From: DASPJQ01 sp035299065
GTDB taxonomy: Bacteria; Bacteroidota; Bacteroidia; Flavobacteriales_D; UBA2798
NCBI GenBank assembly: GCA_035299065.1
Contig: DATGXI010000002.1
Location: 16,730 to 80,729 of the forward strand
Direction: 5' to 3'
DNA: 64,000 nucleotides
Both the position numbers and the translations under genes were made by a program. Position 1 is the first letter of the stretch. Every line of letters begins with the position of its first letter. The notes beneath the pieces were generated by a model, which worked only from the letters and a program-made list of their open reading frames with translations, had not been told where the DNA came from and made no database searches. Shown in pieces: positions 34,744 through 42,536 of this stretch.

Positions 34744-35166
34744 ATGGAAGAGTTAACTTTTGAGGTTTTTGAACCTGAAATAAAATATGAATCCGAAAAG
34801 TATCCTTTGCAAGAAGAAACAGGAGTAATTCTTGGGGTGTGTTTTGAAGTGAGTAAGCACTTAAGAGGAGGTCTTTCTGAGGCAGTTTACCAGGAAGCTT
34901 TAGAATATGAGTTTTCCAAAAGAAAAATTCCTTTTGAAAGACAGAAAAAATACCTGGTTCATTATAAGGATGTAGTTTTAAAAAAGAGTTTTGTGGCTGA
35001 CTTTCTTGTTTATGACAAAATTATACTTGAGATAAAAGCGCAAAACGGAATTCCGGAGGAATGTTATCAGCAGGTAATTAATTACCTGGCGATTTCAAAA
35101 AATAAAGTTGGTTTAATTGTAAACTTCTACAGTTCAGCATTAAAGTACAAACGGGTTATTTTATAA
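34744..35166 (+). CDS. GxxExxY protein (PD-(D/E)XK nuclease-fold family)
   Basis: 140 residues. Named motifs are present: GGLSEAVYQEAL (G-x-x-E-x-x-Y), FVADFLVYDKIILEIKA (D..ExK, the nuclease-fold signature) and ECYQQVINYLAISKNKVGLIVNF. The family is a restriction-endonuclease-like fold with no established function, very common in Bacteroidota as single genes or multiple copies. This copy has about 25 extra residues before the usual TGxIIG start. It sits between menB and an acyl-CoA dehydrogenase gene with no shared function and is enclosed by 28-bp inverted repeats, so it looks inserted as a unit. No transposase is encoded. Confidence 0.88.
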   Translation: MEELTFEVFEPEIKYESEKYPLQEETGVILGVCFEVSKHLRGGLSEAVYQEALEYEFSKRKIPFERQKKYLVHYKDVVLKKSFVADFLVYDKIILEIKAQNGIPEECYQQVINYLAISKNKVGLIVNFYSSALKYKRVIL

Positions 35167-35177
35167 TTAAAATAATT

Positions 35178-35205
35178 ATCTGTGCATATCTGTGATATCT
35201 GTGGC
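35178..35205 (-). repeat. Right inverted repeat of the GxxExxY cassette
   Basis: 28 bp ending TCTGTGGC; reverse complement of the left arm with two mismatches (26/28). It starts 12 bases after the GxxExxY stop and ends 14 bases before the next ATG. The unit between outer ends is 503 bp. Confidence 0.9.
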
Positions 35206-35219
35206 TAAATCATTGAAAT

Positions 35220-36389
35220 ATGAGTAAATCTGTAATTGGAGTTTGTGGTGCCGGGGCAATGGGCAGCGGCATAGCACAGGTGGCGGCAACAGCCGGGCAT
35301 AAGGTAGTTGTATACGACAGCTTTGAGGGCGCTGTTGAACGTGCACAAAAAAATATTTTCAGCAGTCTTGACAAGCTGGTTGAAAAACAAAAAATATCGG
35401 CTGAAAGATCAGCGGAGGTGAAGGCAAATTTAACTTTCACAAAAATACTGGCCGATTTAAAATCTGCCGGGTTGGTAATTGAAGCCATTGTTGAAGACCT
35501 TGGTATAAAAAAGAAACTATTTACTGAATTGGAATCGCTGGTAAGCGGTGAATGTATTCTGGCAAGCAATACTTCTTCACTTTCCATTGCAAGCATATCA
35601 TCGGCTTGTAAAAAACAGGATCGTGTAATCGGAATTCACTTTTTCAATCCAGCAACACTTATGCCGCTGGTTGAGATAATTCCCGGTATAACTACCTCGG
35701 CACATACGTTAACGGCTTCAAGGGATTTAATTAATACGTGGGGAAAAACAACTGTTGTGTGTAAAGATACACCTGGCTTTATTGTAAACCGTGTTGCCCG
35801 CAGTTATTATGGTGAATCAATACGCATTTACGAAGAAGGTTGGGAAGGTTTGCCCGATGGACCTGCAGGAATGGCAACCATTGACTGGGCCATGAAGACA
35901 TTTGGCGGGTTTAAAATGGGACCGTTCGAATTAATGGACTTTATTGGAAGCGATGTAAATTACAAAGTAACCGAAAGCGTATGGGAGCAGTTTTTTTATG
36001 ATCCGCGTTTTAAGCCATCGTTAACACAAAAGCGTTTATACGAAGCTGGTTGGTACGGTCGTAAATCGGGCAAGGGATATTATGATTACAGTGAAGGGGC
36101 GCAAATGCCAAAGCCTTTTGAGGACGAACTAATGGGAAAAGCCATTTTTAACCGCGTAATTTGCATGTTGGTGAATGAAGCCTATGATTCGGTATACTTA
36201 AAAGTTGCTGCGCCTGATGATATTGAAACCGCTATGATGAAAGGTGTGAATTATCCAAAGGGATTGTTGGCATGGGGAAAAGAAATTGGGTTAAAACACG
36301 TTGTTGCCACCCTTGATCAATTGTACGCGCTGTATGGCGAAGATCGTTACAGGGTTAGTGTGGGATTAAGGAAGCACAGAACGGAATGA
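35220..36389 (+). CDS. 3-hydroxyacyl-CoA dehydrogenase (PaaH/Hbd type)
   Basis: 389 residues. NAD-dependent oxidation of 3-hydroxyacyl-CoA in beta-oxidation or related degradation. The Rossmann motif is GVCGAGAMGSGIAQVAA at 8-23; IEAIVEDLGIKKKLF and SNTSSLSI follow; catalytic H140 in IGIHFFNPATLMPLVEI and E152; TPGFIVNRV near 190. A second C-terminal 3HCDH module (about 300-380) is present. No hydratase or thiolase is adjacent, so the pathway is unclear. Confidence 0.92.
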   Translation: MSKSVIGVCGAGAMGSGIAQVAATAGHKVVVYDSFEGAVERAQKNIFSSLDKLVEKQKISAERSAEVKANLTFTKILADLKSAGLVIEAIVEDLGIKKKLFTELESLVSGECILASNTSSLSIASISSACKKQDRVIGIHFFNPATLMPLVEIIPGITTSAHTLTASRDLINTWGKTTVVCKDTPGFIVNRVARSYYGESIRIYEEGWEGLPDGPAGMATIDWAMKTFGGFKMGPFELMDFIGSDVNYKVTESVWEQFFYDPRFKPSLTQKRLYEAGWYGRKSGKGYYDYSEGAQMPKPFEDELMGKAIFNRVICMLVNEAYDSVYLKVAAPDDIETAMMKGVNYPKGLLAWGKEIGLKHVVATLDQLYALYGEDRYRVSVGLRKHRTE

Positions 36390-36390
36390 T

Positions 36391-36451
36391 CAATTATTAA
36401 TTATCAATGGGCGGCAAGTTGCATGCGGGAACTTTTAATAATTAATAATTG
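36391..36451. repeat. Inverted repeat between convergent genes
   Basis: CAATTATTAATTAT (36391-36404) and ATAATTAATAATTG (36438-36451) are perfectly complementary 14-bp arms around a 33-base loop, filling the gap between the convergent 3-hydroxyacyl-CoA dehydrogenase and CAP genes. It may work as a bidirectional end of transcription, though no clear T-run follows. Similar AATTATCAAT words lie at 3166-3192. Confidence 0.75.
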
Positions 36452-36452
36452 C

Positions 36453-37406
36453 TCATTGTACCTTAATGACAATACCTGATCCCTGTATTTTATCTTTCGT
36501 GGTAAATTCCTGGGGTTTTTTCATTTCCTTATCATGGGCATATATTTTTACATAATATTGCCCCTCTTTTTCAAATTTCATGGGAATTGAATATTGTTTA
36601 GATTTCCCTTTTTTAAGTTTACTCAATTCCCATCCTGTTAATATCAATTCTTTTTTAGACGTATAGTCCTCGTAACTTCCCATAGAGCTTGCTTTATCAG
36701 CCGTCATTGGTTTGTTGAATGGCTCGTAATAAACAATCATGTGGTATAAATAGTTGGTGCTGTCAGCCGTTATGTCAAGTGTAAAACTTTCGTTGGGCTT
36801 TACTTTTGTCGGAACTTTGTCAAAGGTAAAATAGCGGTCAATAAATTCTTCGTAATAACGGCATTGTTTATCGGTTAAATAAATACCAATACCAACATAG
36901 TTATGCGCTGGCTCAATAATTGTTTTTTTGTGTCCGTCATGTGAAGGAGGTTCGGCCATAAAACGCTCATGCAGGTCTTTCATATAACGCGCCTTGTTGT
37001 CGTTGTTCACTTCAAATGAGCCTTTAGTTGCCCAACGTGCTGCAGCGTTTTCTGTCACATGATCATATCCGCCAGCAAATGCCCAGCGGTGATAGGGTTT
37101 TTGGCCTTCAAGGTTATAATGGCCATGATAATTGTTTAGAGCTGCTTCACGGCTTGTTTTATTTGCCACGCGCGAGGCAAGTATGTCAAGCTTTACTTCC
37201 TGTAAGTGAAATTCCCTGCGGCTTTTATTGATCACATCAAGCTGGTTCAGCTTTATTTTGAGCATGGCATCATCGTCCTTGTACTCCATAAGGCGCATTT
37301 CAGCATTGTTCAATTTCTTATAGGATTCCAAACGCTTAACTGCGTTTTCTTCGGCCATCGCATATACGCTAACAAGGGCCAGGCTAAGGGAAAATAGTGT
37401 TTTCAT
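36453..37406 (-). CDS. Second CAP-domain secreted protein
   Basis: 317 residues with a signal peptide (1-18, ending YAMAEE). Residues about 50-195 fit the CAP fold: INKSRREFHLQEVKLDILASRVANKTSREAALNNYHGHYNLEGQKPYHRW, DHVTENAA, and HNYVGIGIYLTDKQCRYYEEFIDRYF. The CAP His and Glu positions are present. The C-terminal 110 residues (about 205-317) look like an Ig-like beta domain (ESFTLDITADSTNYLYHMIVYYEP, EGQYYVKIYAHDKE). Export is likely. A hairpin with 8-bp arms lies just upstream. No partner is evident. Confidence 0.75.
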   Translation of the reverse strand: MKTLFSLSLALVSVYAMAEENAVKRLESYKKLNNAEMRLMEYKDDDAMLKIKLNQLDVINKSRREFHLQEVKLDILASRVANKTSREAALNNYHGHYNLEGQKPYHRWAFAGGYDHVTENAAARWATKGSFEVNNDNKARYMKDLHERFMAEPPSHDGHKKTIIEPAHNYVGIGIYLTDKQCRYYEEFIDRYFTFDKVPTKVKPNESFTLDITADSTNYLYHMIVYYEPFNKPMTADKASSMGSYEDYTSKKELILTGWELSKLKKGKSKQYSIPMKFEKEGQYYVKIYAHDKEMKKPQEFTTKDKIQGSGIVIKVQ

Positions 37407-37422
37407 TCGCTAAATCAATTGC

Positions 37423-37449
37423 GCAATACTAATTTAAGAAAAGTATTGC
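37423..37449 (-). promoter_or_regulatory. Inverted repeat upstream of the second CAP gene
   Basis: GCAATACT and AGTATTGC form perfect 8-bp arms with an 11-base spacer, 17 bases upstream of the start codon. It may be an operator or a 5'-leader hairpin. It is the only structure seen near this start. Confidence 0.45.
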
Positions 37450-37749
37450 ATTTATTGATCTATATCTTACACTATATCCACATGAAAATTGTTAACGGTT
37501 GATAAAATGTAAGGAAACACCGAGATTGTGTAATGCTTTTTGCAAAATGGGAATTGCACCTATGTTGGCTAAAACGATGTGTTCTTAATTTGAGAAAAAA
37601 ATATCGGCAGTACCGAGAACGAGTTGTTGCATGATTTAGCACCAAAATGCGGTGTAACTGGTGTATGCGTTAAGTGGATGAAAAACGTTTCGCTAATAGT
37701 AAAACCTAAACAGGTTGAGCCGTTTCGCACAACTGCCTCTTGCCGCTGC
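37450..37749. other. 300-bp non-coding stretch between the CAP and cation-efflux genes
   Basis: Both neighbours are on the minus strand. I see no convincing gene, promoter motif or T-run; short frames on both strands are without known motifs. GCCGC and GCGGC words (37742-37758) can form a weak hairpin overlapping the end of the cation-efflux gene. Confidence 0.5.
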
Positions 37750-38646
37750 TTACTGCGGCTGTATACTCCCTCTTTCTTCTCCCGGCTCAATATGTATCAA
37801 CACATTGGCCACATGAGGCAGCTTTGCCTTAATGGCATCTTTCAAATTGTGCGAAATGGTGTGACCACGCTCAACGGTAAGGTTTTTGTTTACCACTGCA
37901 TGCAGATCAACATAATAATTCATACCGGTTTTGCGAATGAAGCATTTTTCGGTAGTTATTATACCCTCAACAGTTTGTGCAATGTCGCGTATCTCATTTA
38001 CCATTTCATCAAACACGTGTTCGTCCATGATTTCACCCAGAGCTGGTCGAAATATTTTGTAGCTGTTATAGAGAATAATTAAAATTGTAAATAAAGCAGC
38101 CCAGTCATCGGCACTTTCATATCCCTTTCCAAGATAAAGCGCAATGGCTATGCCAATAAAAGCAGCCAAAGAAGTTAATGCATCTACCCGGTGATGAAAC
38201 GCATCGGCCTTAAGCGATGAGGAATTAAGTTTTTTTGCTTTCTCAACTTCAACGCGGTAAAATATTTCTTTTATGGCAATAATTGAACCCAATACAATTA
38301 ATGTGAAAGGTGAAGGCAATTCATGTGGTGTATATATGTTGCGTATGCTTTCAATGGCAATAAAAGTTGCTGATACAACCAAAAAACCAACAACCAAAAA
38401 AGTAATGAGTGCTTCGGCCCTCCCATGTCCATAAGGATGATTCTCATCAGCCGGCCTGCTTGAATATTTTAAACCTACGTAAACAAGTGCCGAGGAAAAA
38501 ACATCGGCTGTTGACTCAATAGCATCGGCAAGCATAGCAAATGAATTGCCTAAATAACCCGTTACACCTTTTGCAATCACCATAACGATGTTAATGATAA
38601 GGCTCCAAATGCTTGTTTTGATGGCTTGTTTAAGATTAGGCTGCAT
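37750..38646 (-). CDS. Cation diffusion facilitator (CDF) transporter
   Basis: 298 residues with six membrane helices and a C-terminal cytoplasmic domain of about 85 residues. Signature features are the helix-2 Asp-rich site (AMLADAIESTADVFSS), the loop HPYGHGRAEALITFLV, and helix 5 SLKADAFHHRVDALTSLAAFIG with the HxxxD metal site. It would export Zn, Fe or Mn from the cytoplasm by H+ antiport. TACCTTTG (minus strand, 38652-38659) matches the -7 element 5 bases before the ATG, so the transcript may be near leaderless. Confidence 0.93.
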   Translation of the reverse strand: MQPNLKQAIKTSIWSLIINIVMVIAKGVTGYLGNSFAMLADAIESTADVFSSALVYVGLKYSSRPADENHPYGHGRAEALITFLVVGFLVVSATFIAIESIRNIYTPHELPSPFTLIVLGSIIAIKEIFYRVEVEKAKKLNSSSLKADAFHHRVDALTSLAAFIGIAIALYLGKGYESADDWAALFTILIILYNSYKIFRPALGEIMDEHVFDEMVNEIRDIAQTVEGIITTEKCFIRKTGMNYYVDLHAVVNKNLTVERGHTISHNLKDAIKAKLPHVANVLIHIEPGEERGSIQPQ

Positions 38647-38830
38647 TCTTGCAAAGGTAAAAGATAAATTGAAATGCTAATGTACGGTTTTTCAGGAACC
38701 GAAACAGTCAAAAAGAATAGTGTGTATTCTTGTAAGGCTGATAAATTAATGGTTGAAATGTACATTCTGACGGAAGAATTGTACACTAACCTTTTGGATC
38801 ATTGGACGTAAATTTGTTTGGAATTAGATA

Positions 38831-38991
38831 TGAGTAGTGAGAGATTTGTATAAAGAGGTGTAACAGCATGCCTGGCTGCCTGAATACTTAACAACACAAG
38901 GATACGTACGTTTTATAAAATGCGAAAACAATTTTAAACCACACACACACACACACACACACACTTCTCAGTAATCACGTCTCACTACTCA
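38831..38991. repeat. Inverted repeat enclosing a (CA)12 tract upstream of a T9SS gene
   Basis: TGAGTAGTGAGA (38831-38842) and TCTCACTACTCA (38980-38991) are perfect 12-bp arms about 137 bp apart. Between them lies the dinucleotide tract at 38940. The right arm belongs to a repeat family also seen at 53112-53259. The stretch 38647-39033 (387 bp) holds no gene that I can see. Confidence 0.75.
38940..38964. repeat. (CA)12 dinucleotide microsatellite
   Basis: Twelve uninterrupted CA units plus a final C, 69 bases upstream of the ATG of the T9SS propeller protein. Tracts of this length can slip during replication. Confidence 0.95.
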
Positions 38992-39033
38992 ATACTAAAA
39001 AGAGAATTTAATTTTTCACTTAACAATAAAAAT

Positions 39034-40245
39034 ATGAAAACACTCATCTCACTTTTGCTTTTGACGACCTTTGTTCCGTTTAAAAGTTCAGCCCAATGGA
39101 CTACGTTGAGCTCACCAACCACTTTGGCACTTGACCGTGGTGCTTTTCCAAATGACGCAACCGGTTTTGTTGCCGGCTCAATGGGCCACACGGTTTACAG
39201 AACCATGGATGGTGGAACCACCTGGGACAGCATTGTTTTTGCAAGCAACATTGTTGACATTGACTTTGTTTCGCCCGACACAGGTTTTGTATTGGTAGGA
39301 ACAGGCACCAGCTATGAATTAAAAACCACGCATAACAAAGGAAATACCTGGACAACCAAAACCATAACCACGCCTGGTCCGTATTTGCAAACACTTTATT
39401 TTACGAGTGCAATGAATGGTTACGTGGTAGACTACAACGCAACGGTTGGAAAAACAACCGATGGAGGAACAACATTCACGCCCTCGGCACTTGGTACATA
39501 TGCTTACATAAACGATAAAGAGCACATTGATCAGGATACGTTGATTCTTACAGGTTGGGATGGAACTTTTGCTTATAAAGGTGCTATGTACCGCTCTTAC
39601 GATGCCGGAGCAACCTGGCAAGCCATTATTCATGACTCAACGTATTCCACCTACACGGGTACACATTTTTTAAATGGAATGGTTGGGTTTGCGGTTTATT
39701 CTGACTGGACAGGGGCATATACCGTGTTGGCCAAAACAATTGACGGTGGAAATACATGGACAACTATTCACAGCGATGCTACATCAAGCTTCGTGGAAGT
39801 GTTCATGGTAAATCAAACCCGTGGATACATTTCGGTACAGGGAACTTCAACCCACGGTATTTCAATTACGGTTGATGGTGTAAACTGGACACATGATTAC
39901 ACCACACCACACCCGGTAAGAAGGTTTTACAGCAACGGAAATGCCATTTGGGGAATTGGAGACGAAGGCATGATTGTAAAAAATGCAACTGGAAACAATG
40001 TAAACGAAGTATTGGAAATTGAAAGCACAAACATGTATCCGAATCCAACTACAGGTGAGGTGTATATGAATTTCGGAAAACCTGCAGTAGTCACTGTATT
40101 TGACATTGCCGGTAATGAAATTATGCACACGAAAACATTTCCGGGCGAAAAACTTGATTTAGCACATTTACCAAATGGTTTGTACTTGGCAAAAATCAAT
40201 GTGGATGGCAGGATGGGTAGCGCAAAGATTGTGTTGAACAAGTAG
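39034..40245 (+). CDS. T9SS cargo with YCF48/BNR-like beta-propeller repeats
   Basis: 403 residues with a signal peptide (1-21, ending SSAQ). Six or seven propeller blades show the BNR-like motif: YRTMDGGTTWDSI, KTTHNKGNTWTTK, GKTTDGGTTFTPS, YRSYDAGATWQAI, AKTIDGGNTWTTI and ITVDGVNWTHD. The C-terminal type A sorting domain is MYPNPTTGEVYMNFGKPAVVTVFDIAGNEIMHTK and HLPNGLYLAKINVDG. It should be displayed on or released from the surface; ligand unknown. A (CA)12 tract lies upstream, and a terminator follows at 40290. Confidence 0.9.
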   Translation: MKTLISLLLLTTFVPFKSSAQWTTLSSPTTLALDRGAFPNDATGFVAGSMGHTVYRTMDGGTTWDSIVFASNIVDIDFVSPDTGFVLVGTGTSYELKTTHNKGNTWTTKTITTPGPYLQTLYFTSAMNGYVVDYNATVGKTTDGGTTFTPSALGTYAYINDKEHIDQDTLILTGWDGTFAYKGAMYRSYDAGATWQAIIHDSTYSTYTGTHFLNGMVGFAVYSDWTGAYTVLAKTIDGGNTWTTIHSDATSSFVEVFMVNQTRGYISVQGTSTHGISITVDGVNWTHDYTTPHPVRRFYSNGNAIWGIGDEGMIVKNATGNNVNEVLEIESTNMYPNPTTGEVYMNFGKPAVVTVFDIAGNEIMHTKTFPGEKLDLAHLPNGLYLAKINVDGRMGSAKIVLNK

Positions 40246-40289
40246 TTTTTTCATAACAGCTCGCAACGAGCAATACGTTTATATGTAAA

Positions 40290-40319
40290 ACGGGTGCCAT
40301 TGGTACCCGTTTTTATTTT
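40290..40319 (+). terminator. Intrinsic terminator of the propeller gene
   Basis: ACGGGTGCC, ATT, GGTACCCGT (one mismatch) then TTTTTATTTT, 45 bases after the stop codon on the plus strand. Confidence 0.85.
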
Positions 40320-40343
40320 CAAGAACATAGACAGGGTTCCTGC

Positions 40344-40382
40344 AAAAAAAAATGTCCCGGACTTTGAGTGCGACCGGGACAT
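40344..40382 (-). terminator. Intrinsic terminator of the ECF sigma factor at 40485
   Basis: On the minus strand ATGTCCCGG and CCGGGACAT are perfect 9-bp arms with a 13-base loop, followed by nine T. It lies about 100 bases downstream of the sigma factor stop. Confidence 0.88.
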
Positions 40383-40484
40383 TTCTAAACAAAACTAAAC
40401 AATTGCCACTAACCTTAAAAATGAACCAAAACGTGGCGAATTTTGGTGCACGAATTCAACATATAAACAAACAAACGAAAACAA

Positions 40485-41072
40485 TTAATGTGATAAAACT
40501 ATTTCGTGATCTTCAATTAACTTGCGTAAATTAATTAATGCATAGCGCATACGGCCCAAAGCAGTATTAATGCTTACACCGGTTTTATCAGCAATTTCTT
40601 TAAAGCTTAGCTCATCATAATGGCGCATTAATACAACCTCACGTTGTTCTTCTGGTAAAAAGTCAATTAACTTTTTTACCGAATCCAGAATTTGTTCGTC
40701 AATCAACTCATCCTGTACATTTTTGTCGGAAATTTTCAGGGTCGAAAAAATATCGAAATCCTCATTTTTCGATTCCGCTTTTGGCATTTTTGCTTTTTTG
40801 CGGAAATGATCAATAACCAGGTTGTGTGCAATGCGCATAACCCATGGAAGGAATTTGCCCTCCTCATTATACTTACCCGATTTCAGGGTATGAATGACTT
40901 TAACAAATGTTTCCTGGAAAATATCGTCACACAAATCCCTGTTTTTACAAAGATTGTAGATGTAGCCAAACACTTTGTGTTGGTGGCGGTCCAATAAAAT
41001 TTCGAGGTTTTGCTCTTGACCAAGGATATAGCCTTGTACCAGATCATTGTCTGAAGCCTGTGTGTTTTGCAT
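40485..41072 (-). CDS. RNA polymerase sigma-70 family (ECF) sigma factor
   Basis: 195 residues. Region 2: VFGYIYNLCKNRDLCDDIFQETFVKVIHTLKSGKY and PWVMRIAHNLVIDHFRKKAKM. Region 4: LIDFLPEEQREVVLMRHYDELSFKEIADKTGVSINTALGRMRYALINLRKLI. It resembles the long RpoE-like sigma factors universal in Bacteroidota. It stands alone with its own terminator and no adjacent anti-sigma gene, and is divergent from the membrane protein at 41410. Three sigma factors in 41 kb is not unusual for this phylum. Confidence 0.94.
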   Translation of the reverse strand: MQNTQASDNDLVQGYILGQEQNLEILLDRHQHKVFGYIYNLCKNRDLCDDIFQETFVKVIHTLKSGKYNEEGKFLPWVMRIAHNLVIDHFRKKAKMPKAESKNEDFDIFSTLKISDKNVQDELIDEQILDSVKKLIDFLPEEQREVVLMRHYDELSFKEIADKTGVSINTALGRMRYALINLRKLIEDHEIVLSH

Positions 41073-41409
41073 AAATTCCCCCTTTTTAGTAGGTTATACT
41101 TACTTGTGATGGTTAGGGTAGATGTTTATGCTATAGGCAGTTCAGTTTTTTAATTTATTGTAAAGTTAACGTTTTTTTTAAAATCTCCTAAACCAATCAA
41201 CAAACGGTAGTTTTTGGAGGGTAAAAGGCCTGTTAGCTCATTTAAATCGCCTGTTTTCAAGCAAATAAACCGGTTTTAGGCCTGCTACAGATATAGAACA
41301 ACCAACCCCCTTTGAATGTTACAGGGAGGCGAAAATAAATTGATTGAACTGTGATCAAATTAGTTAGCAGGTGGTTAAAAGGTTTTTGCTTTACATATAT
41401 ATTAGTGGT
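41073..41409. other. 337-bp divergent intergenic region
   Basis: It separates the ECF sigma factor and the membrane protein at 41410, so it must hold promoters for both. AT-rich, with several poly-T runs (41166-41180). I see no exact TAnnTTTG on either strand close to a start; AAGGTTTTTG at 41379-41388 is the nearest on the plus strand. No gene is evident. Confidence 0.4.
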
Positions 41410-42279
41410 ATGAACGGATTGTTTATAGTGGGCGTTGTTATACTTGGCATTATGGGCCTTGGCCTGGTGTATTATGGGTACCGCGCTATTGCAACCATGG
41501 GCGCTGAGCGTAAAAAAGAAAAGGAATACAAAGAATACCTTGCCAAAAGCATGGAAGAGGATTATTTTGTTGACCCTGAAACCGGCCAAAAGTTTACGCT
41601 TGAAGAAGCCGAGGCCGGTGTTGAGTTTGGATTGCAAAACACGGTAAGGCCCGATGAAGAATTAGAAAAACAATTTTTTGATGAGAACGACCGTGAAGTG
41701 GCGTTTGTGAAAAATAACTTACTCAGGAATAATTACAAGGCAATTGAACTCCCGCAATTAAATGCACCTGTGCATTTGTATGGTAGAAAAGCAACAGTTA
41801 AACTACACGGTGTTTTTACAAAAGGTGAGGGGCGTTACATGCAGGTTACCCGCTCTGAATTCACATTCCAGCGCTCACGTATTAAAGAAGACAAAATTGT
41901 AATTGTCTACCAAACCAATCAATTTATGGGGCATGCCGTTATTTGGGAAACCGATATGCTGGCTAAACTGGAAAATATAATTGATGGTTCGCAAAAAATT
42001 AGTCCAACAGGAAAATACACGGTCAATGTTATTGGTGATTCAAAAAAACAAGTGTTTGATAAAGCCCATGACGTACTTGATACCATGAAAGGTTTGAACG
42101 AGGAGATCATAGATAAGGTAACCGAGGTGCTTGAGCAACATGGCAAATGTGAGTGCGAAGTGGTGGGTGAGACTATTTACATAAAGTCAACCGTGGCCGC
42201 CTCAAGGCCCGAACTGGAGCGTATGCTGGAGATAGAGGCCCATTTATTTACCCTTGTGCAGCCATATTTGAAAAGTTAA
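41410..42279 (+). CDS. Single-pass membrane protein of unknown function
   Basis: 289 residues from ATG at 41410; the longer frame from 41371 adds no conserved sequence. One membrane helix at about 3-28 (IVGVVILGIMGLGLVYYGYRAI) with a charged stretch right after (GAERKKEKEYKEYLAK). The rest is soluble and probably cytoplasmic: DPETGQKFTLEEAEAG, KAIELPQLNAPVHLYGRKATV, and a C-terminal alpha/beta part from about residue 170. CEC near 250 is the only Cys pair. I do not recognise the family. uvrA lies downstream with its own promoter element. Confidence 0.7.
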   Translation: MNGLFIVGVVILGIMGLGLVYYGYRAIATMGAERKKEKEYKEYLAKSMEEDYFVDPETGQKFTLEEAEAGVEFGLQNTVRPDEELEKQFFDENDREVAFVKNNLLRNNYKAIELPQLNAPVHLYGRKATVKLHGVFTKGEGRYMQVTRSEFTFQRSRIKEDKIVIVYQTNQFMGHAVIWETDMLAKLENIIDGSQKISPTGKYTVNVIGDSKKQVFDKAHDVLDTMKGLNEEIIDKVTEVLEQHGKCECEVVGETIYIKSTVAASRPELERMLEIEAHLFTLVQPYLKS

Positions 42280-42440
42280 GTACAGTTTGACAATTAAGAA
42301 GTTTGATTTGGCGGCATTTCCAAACATGTATATTTTCAGGATTGAGCCCGTTGTCAAATACACTTTAAACTTTGCAAACCGTAAATAAACGCTAACGATC
42401 TTAAATAAACCAAAAAAACGGGTTTTTGCCAATAAAAACG

Positions 42441-42448
42441 TACCTTTG
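42441..42448 (+). promoter_or_regulatory. -7 element of the uvrA promoter
   Basis: TACCTTTG, an exact TAnnTTTG, 88 bases upstream of the uvrA ATG. No good -33 TTG is found at 17-23 bases; TTTTTG at 42423 is too near. Confidence 0.5.
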
Positions 42449-42536
42449 CAACCTCAAAATGAGCCACAAATTGGTTGTTTGGCAAGGCGTTATAAAATGC
42501 GTTTTTGAGAAATGAAAACAAATTGCACACGAACAA

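Noticed and set aside
34744..35166. Insertion sequence carrying a transposase
   Set aside because: The gene between the repeats has the GxxExxY nuclease-fold motifs, not a transposase DDE or Y1 pattern, and no target duplication is evident.
38940..38964. CRISPR-like array
   Set aside because: The tract is a pure dinucleotide run without spacers. No repeat-spacer pattern was found elsewhere.
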